From assembly GCA_964484185.1 (NCBI GenBank), contig CAZAEQ010000031.1, forward strand, positions 1 to 52,303: a DNA stretch of 52,303 nucleotides, given 5' to 3'. A model generated the notes under the pieces. It did no database searches, was not told the DNA's origin, and saw only the letters and a program-made list of their open reading frames with translations. Numbering within the stretch: the stretch's first letter is position 1; each line of letters opens with the position of its first letter. Source of the stretch: F1-120-MAGs238 sp964484185. Lineage in GTDB: Bacteria > Planctomycetota > Phycisphaerae > Phycisphaerales > UBA1924. Positions 16,787 to 24,259 of this stretch are shown piece after piece. A program made the translations under genes and the position numbers.

Positions 16787-17464
16787 TCAGATGCGCGGAG
16801 AGCGGGGGCGCGACCCCATGCGAAGAAAATTCGCGAGCAGCTTCGGGCCATCGATGGTGAGAAAACTTTCAGGATGGAACTGCACGCCCTCGACATTTTG
16901 GCGTCCATCGGTGAAAGCGCGGCGAAGGCCCATGACAACGCGGCGCGTGCCGCCGGTTTCGGCAGGTTCATCGGTCCAGGCGGAAACTTGCCATTGTGTT
17001 CCGTCAGGCTGAGGCCCGTGGGGAATGGTTTCGGGTAGGACGACGAGCGAGTGGTAGCGCGTCGCGACGAATGGATTTGGGAGACCTGCGAAAATGCCGC
17101 GGCCATCGTGATGCACAGGACTGGTTTTGCCGTGGACTTGAATCACGTGGCGAGTGACAGTCATGCCGTTGCTCGCGGCCAGGCACTGGTGACCGAGGCA
17201 GACGCCAAGGATGGGAACGCGACCGGTGAAACGATTGATAATGTCGCTGGAATTGCCTGCTTCATTGGGTGTGCAGGGCCCGGGTGAGATGACGATGTGT
17301 GCGGGACCTCTGCCGCCATCGAGGGCTTCGACCTGGTCGGGAGTAATCTGATCATTACGAACCACGAGGATGTCGCGGTCGAGATTGATTGATGGATCGA
17401 TCTCGCCAAAACGATGGACGAGATTCCAGGTGAATGAGTCGTAGTTGTCGATGAGCAGGATCAC
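16787..17464 (-). CDS. trpG: Glutamine amidotransferase subunit of anthranilate or aminodeoxychorismate synthase
   Basis: 225 aa class I glutaminase (TrpG/PabA). It releases ammonia from glutamine for the synthase partner, which makes anthranilate (tryptophan path) or 4-amino-4-deoxychorismate (folate path). The N-terminus MILLIDNYDSFTWNLV is typical. The catalytic triad is Cys89 in ILGVCLGHQ, His197 and Glu199 in GVQFHPES. The oxyanion strand VISPGPCTPNEAG is present. TrpG and PabA cannot be told apart by sequence alone and many bacteria use one protein for both. No synthase large subunit lies nearby. It converges with ndh. Confidence 0.92.
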   Translation of the reverse strand: MILLIDNYDSFTWNLVHRFGEIDPSINLDRDILVVRNDQITPDQVEALDGGRGPAHIVISPGPCTPNEAGNSSDIINRFTGRVPILGVCLGHQCLAASNGMTVTRHVIQVHGKTSPVHHDGRGIFAGLPNPFVATRYHSLVVLPETIPHGPQPDGTQWQVSAWTDEPAETGGTRRVVMGLRRAFTDGRQNVEGVQFHPESFLTIDGPKLLANFLRMGSRPRSPRI

Positions 17465-17502
17465 GGGGCAAGCGTAGTCGCGGCGATTTCAATTCACTGA
17501 TT

Positions 17503-18732
17503 TCAACCTTCAGGCAAGTCAAATTGCATCACGACGGCAGTGGGGAGGATTGGGTAGGGAAGGCGCAGCCGGAAAACCGAGAAATCCTGGTCGTTCCAGG
17601 AGAGGCGGGTGAAGACAGCGCTCAAAAGCTCGCCATACTGCGGCACATCTGCAGACTCGGCCATGACAACGCCACGACCCAGATCGTCTACCGAGAGACC
17701 GACCGACAATAGATCATCGTCTCGGCGCGATTTCTGGACGCGTGTCACGCGGTCAAGCTCGCCGTAGACCAGGCCGCGGGGCTTGACGTTGGGCCAGAGG
17801 TCTTTGTGTACAAGCACATCGTGGACAAGCAGTTCGGTAGAGCGATTGATGTGGGCGACGAGATTGCCGTGGGTGTCACCTGGGCGGCGATAGCGTGAGG
17901 CGAAGTTTCGGAAGACTTCGCCGGAGACCATTGTCACTGCGCCGGTTTCACCGATGGGCCATTCCGCGAGTTCAAAATCGATGTATCCATCACGAGGCGC
18001 GCTTGCTTCTAATTTTGGGAGGGGCTTGGAACAGAAGGCTGGCATAAGTTCCATGCGTGGCAAGCCTTCGGCGTCTTCGGTGCCTTCGGGCGCGAGCGCT
18101 TCGCGCTTTGGGCCTTTGCCATCGGCGTTGAGTGCATCGCGGACGCCAGTGGAAAAGAGAAGTCGTCGGGCATCGCCTCGTAAGCGGCGCAATCCATAGA
18201 GGCCGTTGACGATCGCGACATCGACTCGGCCGTGTTCGGTGCCGGCCTTCAGTACGTGAAGTACCAGGCGCGTGCGAAGCTGACTGCCGAAGATGTAGCT
18301 GTTGGCTTTGAATGCACTGCGCCGGTAGACTTCTTCCTGTGTTTCGTGCCGCTCGCCCGCGAAGGAATCGATCATCAGTTCCAGAGACGAGCGATCACCA
18401 GCGTGAATCTTGACCAGGCCATCTACTTTCTTTGCCGCTTGTTCCGCAGCAGCTAAAGAGTTCGAGGAAGCTCCGAGATTTTCGGCGGCTTTCAGAAAGG
18501 TCGCGACACCGGCGGGACTGGGCAAGTGCTGAGCCGCGGTAAATGGATCTGGGGAGGTGGCAACTTTCCATATCTGCCAGCCGAGCTTTCGTGAAATACC
18601 AAGAACTCGGGCAACATCTGCGGCTTTGCGGCAAGGGGAAGGGAGGCCGCTGATCACTCCAGCGAACGCTGAGCGCAAGCCAGAAATGACTTCAATCGCC
18701 TCAGTTTCCAAGGTTTGGGAGTTTGTTTTCAT
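17503..18732 (-). CDS. Conserved protein of unknown function, possible N-terminal HTH
   Basis: 409 aa. I do not recognise a named family. Residues about 35-55 (CRKAADVARVLGISRKLGWQIWKVA) resemble a helix-turn-helix. The rest is a mixed alpha/beta region with no clear enzyme motif and no signal peptide or membrane segment. The C-terminal half has a run of conserved-looking strands (PQYGELLSAVFTRLSWNDQDF). A transcriptional regulator is the simplest reading but is not shown. It is transcribed away from the strong promoter at 18895. The start at 18732 lacks a clear Shine-Dalgarno and the first Met could be internal. Confidence 0.55.
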   Translation of the reverse strand: MKTNSQTLETEAIEVISGLRSAFAGVISGLPSPCRKAADVARVLGISRKLGWQIWKVATSPDPFTAAQHLPSPAGVATFLKAAENLGASSNSLAAAEQAAKKVDGLVKIHAGDRSSLELMIDSFAGERHETQEEVYRRSAFKANSYIFGSQLRTRLVLHVLKAGTEHGRVDVAIVNGLYGLRRLRGDARRLLFSTGVRDALNADGKGPKREALAPEGTEDAEGLPRMELMPAFCSKPLPKLEASAPRDGYIDFELAEWPIGETGAVTMVSGEVFRNFASRYRRPGDTHGNLVAHINRSTELLVHDVLVHKDLWPNVKPRGLVYGELDRVTRVQKSRRDDDLLSVGLSVDDLGRGVVMAESADVPQYGELLSAVFTRLSWNDQDFSVFRLRLPYPILPTAVVMQFDLPEG

Positions 18733-18894
18733 CTGGAAAAGAAATAGGTCGGGTTCAGTATAGCAAGAAACCCGAATATTTGTGGTTTCCAGAAAAATTC
18801 CACATAGAAATCGGGCGAGAGCATCGTTTTTGAGTCAAAAACAAAGGTTGATTGAAATGATAGGGAAATTTCTAGAAACATTTGTAGGAATTGC

Positions 18895-18923
18895 TTGACA
18901 AACGTTGCTGAATGTGCTTTAAT
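18895..18923 (+). promoter_or_regulatory. Sigma-70 promoter before the propeller/dockerin gene
   Basis: TTGACA (18895-18900), 17 bp, then TTTAAT (18918-18923), 5 of 6 to the -10 consensus. It sits in an AT-rich 220-bp gap (18733-18952) that otherwise shows no gene. It points to the ATG at 18953, which is preceded by GGAG at 18939-18942. Confidence 0.8.
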
Positions 18924-18952
18924 AGGTGAGGAAGTATTGGAGAAATGAAATT

Positions 18953-19978
18953 ATGAATCGGGTTTACACAGTCGCCGCGGCCCTTGCCATCACTCTTACG
19001 ACTTCAGCGTTTGCGCAGCAACCGATGCGGCTGTACGCCAGCGATTGGGATACCAACTCGGTGTACGAGTTCGATGTACTTTCTGGAACTCTTCTGAGAG
19101 CGATTGTTCCCTCGCAGGCAGATGGGGCACTTGCGATGGCGGGGATGGCGATCGGAGCTGATGGCGCGATTTACCTCACCGACTTCTTTACAGATGCGGT
19201 TCGCCGCTACGACCGTCGCACTGGCGATCTTTTGAACACATTCATTCCAACGAATCATGGCGGGCTGGACAATTCGACCGACCTTACCTTCGGTCCTGAC
19301 GGTCAGCTTTATGCTGCCAACGGTGATACCGGCGGCATCCTTCGTTTCAACAGTGGTGATGGTCAGTTCATGGACACCTTTGTTTCACCTCTGAGTGCGA
19401 TTGCCACTCGGTTTATGTTGTTCCACAACGGCCATGTTTATGTCACAGATCACTTCGCCCGATCCGTCAAGAAGTTTGATGCGATTTCCGGAGCGTTTAT
19501 CTCTGAATTCGCCTGTTGTGCTGCAGAAGGCCGCGGACTGGCACTTTCACCAACTGGCGAACTGCTGGTTGCGAGCTGGGAAAGCCGGTCGATCGAGCGA
19601 TTCAATATTGATACTGGTGAGCACCTGGGAACTCTGGTCTCCGACATTCGCGCCAATGGCCTGATCATCGGGCCGGATGGATACTTGTACGCGGGTGAGG
19701 CGCTTCGTCACCGTATCGAACGGTTTGATGTCAACACCGGTGTACGCAATCTCATTATGGGCGATGGCATCCTGCTCGATCCCTGGCAGTTCGCATTTGC
19801 ACCGGCGATTCCTTGTCCCTCAGATTTCAACAACGATGGCGTCGGCGATATGTTCGACTACCTCGACTTCGTTACTGCCTTCTCAACTAACGAAGCATCT
19901 GCAGACTTCAACAGCGATGCCATCGTCGATTTCTTTGATTATCTCGATTACGTAGAAGTGTTCGCCGCGGGTTGCTGA
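18953..19978 (+). CDS. Secreted beta-propeller protein with Gly-Cys dockerin tail
   Basis: 341 aa from the ATG at 18953, chosen for its signal peptide (VYTVAAALAITLTTSAFA) and the GGAG 10 nt upstream; the frame opens slightly earlier without support. The body has repeated NHL-like blades (ASDWDTNSVYEFDVLSG, LTFGPDGQLYAANG, LSPTGELLVASWESRSIERF, IGPDGYLYAGEA), a propeller for binding or sensing outside the cytoplasm. The tail has two calcium-binding-like units, DFNNDGVGDMFDYLDFVTAF and DFNSDAIVDFFDYLDYVEVF, and ends AAGC. NCBI annotates such tails as GC-type dockerin anchors in Phycisphaerae. The following gene has the same tail and starts 53 bp later, so they are probably co-transcribed. Confidence 0.85.
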   Translation: MNRVYTVAAALAITLTTSAFAQQPMRLYASDWDTNSVYEFDVLSGTLLRAIVPSQADGALAMAGMAIGADGAIYLTDFFTDAVRRYDRRTGDLLNTFIPTNHGGLDNSTDLTFGPDGQLYAANGDTGGILRFNSGDGQFMDTFVSPLSAIATRFMLFHNGHVYVTDHFARSVKKFDAISGAFISEFACCAAEGRGLALSPTGELLVASWESRSIERFNIDTGEHLGTLVSDIRANGLIIGPDGYLYAGEALRHRIERFDVNTGVRNLIMGDGILLDPWQFAFAPAIPCPSDFNNDGVGDMFDYLDFVTAFSTNEASADFNSDAIVDFFDYLDYVEVFAAGC

Positions 19979-20031
19979 AGCAGCGCCCTCGCACTCAATC
20001 AAGCTCTCTCAATTCTCTAAAGGAGAACCTC

Positions 20032-21327
20032 ATGTTCGGTTCGAAAGCTATCGTTCTGTCCGCACTTTCGCTGGCCTTGTCTGCTGGAACTGCTTGTGCG
20101 CAGCTGCAATTCGCCGACGCAGTGAATTATTCGACACCAACTCGTCCATCGGGTATGACCGCTGCGGATCTCGATGGCGACGGAATCGTTGATCTGGCAG
20201 TGACCACCGACAATCCTGATCGTGTCACGATTCTGCTAGGAACGGGCGAGGGTCAGTTCGCGGCGCCGATCCGTCACACAATCCCCAATGGAAACGGACT
20301 GGGCGCGCTGACCTCTGGCGACTTTGACGGCAACGGTACGGTCGATCTTGCAGTGGTAATGAAGAACTCAGCGCGGATCGCGCTCATGCTCAACAACGGC
20401 TCAGGCCACTTTCTCCTCGGCGCATTAAGAACTGTTGGAACTCGCCCGGTTGATATTACCGCGGCGGATGTGGATGGAAATGGATCACTCGACCTGTTTA
20501 CTGCCAATCGCGATGGCGACAGCATCAGCGTGCTTCGTAACGATGGCACTGCCGGGTTCACGGTTGAAACGATATCTACCGGCGCAAGCTCTGAACCACG
20601 CTCCGTCGCTCTCGGTGATCTCGATGGCAACGGCACGCTCGATGCAGTGGTTGCACTTCACGATTCCCGTTCTGTTGCAACGTTTCTCAATACCGGCGGC
20701 GTCTTCGGCGCTGCGGTAAACACCGCAGTTGCTGGCAACGAACGGCCTGAAGGCATCGCGATTGCAGACATCAACAATGATGGTTTCCAGGATGTGCTTG
20801 TCACTGTGGGTGACTCAGACGTCAGCGGTAATTTTGTCGGGATGTTCACAGGCAACGGCACAGGTGTGCTTGCATCGTCACGTTTGTATTCGACGAACGG
20901 GCTGAACTCCAGCCGTATCGCGACTGCTGATTTCGACGGCGATGGTTTCGGCGATGTCGTTGTTACGAACGAAGACGGTGCCACACTTTCGCTGCTCCGC
21001 GGAACCGCAACCGGATTGACGACTCCAATGTTGCTCCCCGCCGGAACACATCCCGACGGCATCATCGCGGCAGACTTGAACGCCGATGGTCGCGCTGACA
21101 TTGCCTGCAGCAATCGTGATTCAGACAACACCAGCGTTCTGCTCGCGACATTCGGGCGCGGCTGTCGCGGCGACTTCAACAGCGATGGCTCGGTCGACTT
21201 CTCTGACTACCTCGACTTCATCGATCTCTTCGCGACTGCTGCTCCTGCGGCAGACTTGAACATCGATGGCGTTGTCGACTTCTCTGACTACCTCGATTTC
21301 CTCGCCGGCTTTACTGCGGGTTGTTGA
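20032..21327 (+). CDS. Secreted FG-GAP/VCBS propeller with Gly-Cys dockerin tail
   Basis: 431 aa from the ATG at 20032, chosen because AAAGGAGAA lies just upstream and a signal peptide follows (SKAIVLSALSLALSAGTACA). The body is a series of VCBS/FG-GAP units, each with an Asp-rich calcium loop (ADLDGDGIVDLAV, GDFDGNGTVDLAV, ADVDGNGSLDLF, GDLDGNGTLDAVV, ADFDGDGFGDVVV, ADLNADGRADIAC), an integrin-like seven-blade propeller. Such proteins bind ligands or hold structure at the cell surface. The C-terminus has DFNSDGSVDFSDYLDFIDLF and DLNIDGVVDFSDYLDFLAGF and ends TAGC. It is probably in one transcript with the NHL-type gene upstream. Confidence 0.88.
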   Translation: MFGSKAIVLSALSLALSAGTACAQLQFADAVNYSTPTRPSGMTAADLDGDGIVDLAVTTDNPDRVTILLGTGEGQFAAPIRHTIPNGNGLGALTSGDFDGNGTVDLAVVMKNSARIALMLNNGSGHFLLGALRTVGTRPVDITAADVDGNGSLDLFTANRDGDSISVLRNDGTAGFTVETISTGASSEPRSVALGDLDGNGTLDAVVALHDSRSVATFLNTGGVFGAAVNTAVAGNERPEGIAIADINNDGFQDVLVTVGDSDVSGNFVGMFTGNGTGVLASSRLYSTNGLNSSRIATADFDGDGFGDVVVTNEDGATLSLLRGTATGLTTPMLLPAGTHPDGIIAADLNADGRADIACSNRDSDNTSVLLATFGRGCRGDFNSDGSVDFSDYLDFIDLFATAAPAADLNIDGVVDFSDYLDFLAGFTAGC

Positions 21328-21352
21328 TCTTCTTTCTCCCATTCAGCTCAGA

Positions 21353-21385
21353 CCCCCGTGCCCGAATCCCCACCAGGCATGGGGG
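21353..21385 (+). terminator. Hairpin after the dockerin gene pair
   Basis: CCCCCGTGCC (21353-21362) pairs with GGCATGGGGG (21376-21385) with one G:U pair and a 13-nt loop. No T-run follows directly; a weaker GC-rich imperfect hairpin with TTTTT ends near 21449. Together they could end the two-gene transcript. The gap 21328-21588 holds no other recognisable feature. Confidence 0.45.
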
Positions 21386-21588
21386 TTGAGCGTTCCCAGC
21401 GAGAGAGGCTCCGTCGGATTGCGTGTTGCAATACGGCGGGGCTCTTTTTGCGAGAAACCTGACAATTCTCGCCCTCCACGCGGGCGAGTCTCCGTACGGC
21501 TCGGTGCTTCCCGAATTTCGGGTTCACTGGGCCGTTATTTATTTCGGAGGGGTGCCATCTTCAGGGGTTTTGAGCCGAAGAATACAGC

Positions 21589-24252
21589 ATGCGCCCCATG
21601 CGAGCCTGCCCACTTGTTGCCCTCCTCCCAATCTTCACAATTGGCGTCGTTTCCTCGGCGAGTTTCCAGCCTGCCGCACCGGCACCAATTGCGGTCAATG
21701 AACGCGCTGAGCCTGCACCCGGCAGCGATTGGCGACTGGACATGCTCCCGGAGTCGGTGAAAGCCCGGCTTGCGGCGACGTACCTTACCGAGATTGAGAA
21801 GCAGGATCTTCGGATCAAACACGGGGTGTATCTCCCGGTCGATCTTTCAACTCCCGATCGCGTCGCCAGTGCTGCACTGCTTCGAGGTGACTTCACGAAT
21901 CCGGTGTTTGGCGATCCGGCAGTTGGAAAGTTAACCCGGGCCGCAGCGTTCCTTCGTCGCGGTGACAGTGCGGATGCGCTGGCTCTCACGGAGAACGACA
22001 CCACACTGAACGCAACGCTCGTGCGTGCGCGGGCGCTGGTTGCTTTGGGGAGAGTTCCCGAGGCGGTGGCCGCTCTTGATCCGCTCGTGGAAACGGTGCA
22101 GAAAACTAAGATCGATGATGTCTCGGAGCTTCTGGCAGGCGTGCAAGGCGTCGCGCTGCGTGCCAAACTTGCTGGCGAGAAAACCGGCGGCGGCGAAGAC
22201 TACAAGGCGATGCTGAGCGTGCTGGCACGCGTTCGCGAAGAGCTTGACAAGTTGTCGCCGCTGGCAGCCTTGGTTGAGGCCCAAATACTCTACGAGAAAG
22301 ATGCGGGTGCGCAGGCTTCTGAGGCTCTGCAGCAGGCGTTGCCGCTCAACCCAAGCGCGGTTGATGCGTGGACTCTTGCTGGTCTGCTCGCGGTTGATAG
22401 CTTTGACATTGAAAGGGTTGAGAAGATCGCCGAGAAGATCGATGAATTATCGCTGGGCGAGCCTGCAGCGGGTGAACCTCGCGCGGCGGGTGCATCACCG
22501 ATCGGCGCATATCTGCTGGCACGCGGCCGCCTTCGTCAGAGCGATGGCGCCACCGCCCTTAGTCTTGTTCATAAAGCACTTGAGCGCGAACCAAAAAATC
22601 TTAAGTTGCTGGCGATGCAGGCTGCAGCAACTGCGGCGACCTATGACTTTGCAAAAGCCGATGAGCTGCTTGCGGGTCTGGATCAGATTTCTCCAGGCAA
22701 TCCAGAGGGGCAGTTTGAGGTTGGCCGCGTGCTGAGTGAAATGCGGCAATATGCGGAGGCGGCGAGTCATCTGCAGATCGCCGCGGAGCGGGCACCATTT
22801 TGGATTGCCCCGCTTAACGAGCGTGGATTGCTCGAGATGCAGGCGGGACGCGATGCAGAAGCTCTTGCAGCGCTTGAAAATGCTGAGAAGATCGATACAT
22901 TCAATGTGCGGGCTGCAAACAGTCTCAAGCTTGTCCGCGATATGGCGACGTACGCACGGGTTGAGAGCGAACACTACATTGTGCGGTACAAAGCCGCGAC
23001 AGATGAATTGCTTGCGAAAGAGATGCTTGAGCCTCTGGAAGCGAACTATCGACGCGTTACCGGCAAGGATCGTGGCGGCATCGATTATCCGATGACCACC
23101 AAGACCATCATCGAGCTTTTGCCCGACCATCGCGCGTTTGGTGTGCGAATTACGGGTATGGCTCAGATTCACACGATCGCAGCCTCGACCGGGCCGATCA
23201 TTGCGATGGAATCGCCACGCGAAGGTCCGGACCACCTGGGTTTGTATGACTGGGTCCGCGTTCTGCGGCACGAATTCGTGCACACTGTCACGCTTGCTCG
23301 TACCAAGAACCGCTTGCCGCACTGGTTTACTGAGGCATCTGCCGTGTATCTTGAAGATGCGCCGCGGTCATGGAACACGGTGCAGTTGATCACGAACGCA
23401 TACAACGCGGATGCGCTCTTTGATCTTGATGAAATCAACATCGCATTTGTGCGGCCTAAGCGGCCGGTTGACCGCCAGCTTGCGTACGCACAGGGTCACT
23501 GGATGTATGAGTACATCATCGAACGCTGGGGCAACAAGGCTCCGCTGGACTTGATGGACGCGTATGCAAGTGGCAAGCGCGAAGCAGAGGCGTATCAGTC
23601 GATACTCAATATCTCGCGAGCAGATTTCGTCAAGGAATTCAAGGTCTGGGCAGGCGAGCAGCTCAAGCAGTGGGGCGTGGTCCATTCCGATGACATGAAG
23701 TCGGCATCGGATCTCCTTGGGAACGATACCGAAGTGGCGATGGAAGTCATCGACAACTGGCTTGAGACGTATCCAAATCATCCTGAACTGCTGAGCCTGA
23801 AAGTTCAAAAGTGGCTGGCAGCAAATGATGGAATACCGACAGCGGAAATGATTCCCACGCTCAAGCAATACGCATCTGCTCGTCCGGTAGCGGAGCTTCC
23901 GCACAAGCTATTGGCACGTCTGTTCCTCGATGGTGAGGGTGAAGGAAAGCAGGCGGCGATACCGCACCTGGAATGGCTTGATATTCGCGAAGAGAAGACG
24001 CCAACGTTTGCGATGGAACTTGCGCGGAGGTATGCCGCGGAAAGCCGCTGGACTGAAGCCTGGACGAAGGCACTGCGTGCGACGCAGCTCGCGCCGTTCG
24101 TTGCGGCGCCGCGCGAACTGGCGGCGACGATCGCGATCAAGAAGGGTGATATTGCCGCCGCAGAGCATCAGATCCGCGGGCTGATGTGGCTAGAGCCAAA
24201 CCAACCGTTGCATCAGCAGAGATTGGATGCATTGCAAAAGCTGCGCAATTGA
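21589..24252 (+). CDS. Exported TPR protein with gluzincin (peptidase MA-like) domain
   Basis: 887 aa. A signal peptide (MRACPLVALLPIFTIGVVSSASF) targets it for export. The N-terminal two thirds are TPR-like helices (for example ARALVALGRVPEAVAALDPL). A metallopeptidase domain follows: VLRHEFVHTVTLARTKN, with zinc-binding HEFVH at about residue 560, then LPHWFTEASAVYLED with the third ligand Glu at about 580. This matches the peptidase MA-like arrangement HExxH...E. More TPRs close the protein. It may act on surface or periplasmic substrates. It converges with the metzincin gene (7-bp gap). The start could also be 3 residues downstream, as neither has a strong ribosome site. Confidence 0.82.
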   Translation: MRPMRACPLVALLPIFTIGVVSSASFQPAAPAPIAVNERAEPAPGSDWRLDMLPESVKARLAATYLTEIEKQDLRIKHGVYLPVDLSTPDRVASAALLRGDFTNPVFGDPAVGKLTRAAAFLRRGDSADALALTENDTTLNATLVRARALVALGRVPEAVAALDPLVETVQKTKIDDVSELLAGVQGVALRAKLAGEKTGGGEDYKAMLSVLARVREELDKLSPLAALVEAQILYEKDAGAQASEALQQALPLNPSAVDAWTLAGLLAVDSFDIERVEKIAEKIDELSLGEPAAGEPRAAGASPIGAYLLARGRLRQSDGATALSLVHKALEREPKNLKLLAMQAAATAATYDFAKADELLAGLDQISPGNPEGQFEVGRVLSEMRQYAEAASHLQIAAERAPFWIAPLNERGLLEMQAGRDAEALAALENAEKIDTFNVRAANSLKLVRDMATYARVESEHYIVRYKAATDELLAKEMLEPLEANYRRVTGKDRGGIDYPMTTKTIIELLPDHRAFGVRITGMAQIHTIAASTGPIIAMESPREGPDHLGLYDWVRVLRHEFVHTVTLARTKNRLPHWFTEASAVYLEDAPRSWNTVQLITNAYNADALFDLDEINIAFVRPKRPVDRQLAYAQGHWMYEYIIERWGNKAPLDLMDAYASGKREAEAYQSILNISRADFVKEFKVWAGEQLKQWGVVHSDDMKSASDLLGNDTEVAMEVIDNWLETYPNHPELLSLKVQKWLAANDGIPTAEMIPTLKQYASARPVAELPHKLLARLFLDGEGEGKQAAIPHLEWLDIREEKTPTFAMELARRYAAESRWTEAWTKALRATQLAPFVAAPRELAATIAIKKGDIAAAEHQIRGLMWLEPNQPLHQQRLDALQKLRN

Positions 24253-24259
24253 GGAAGGT

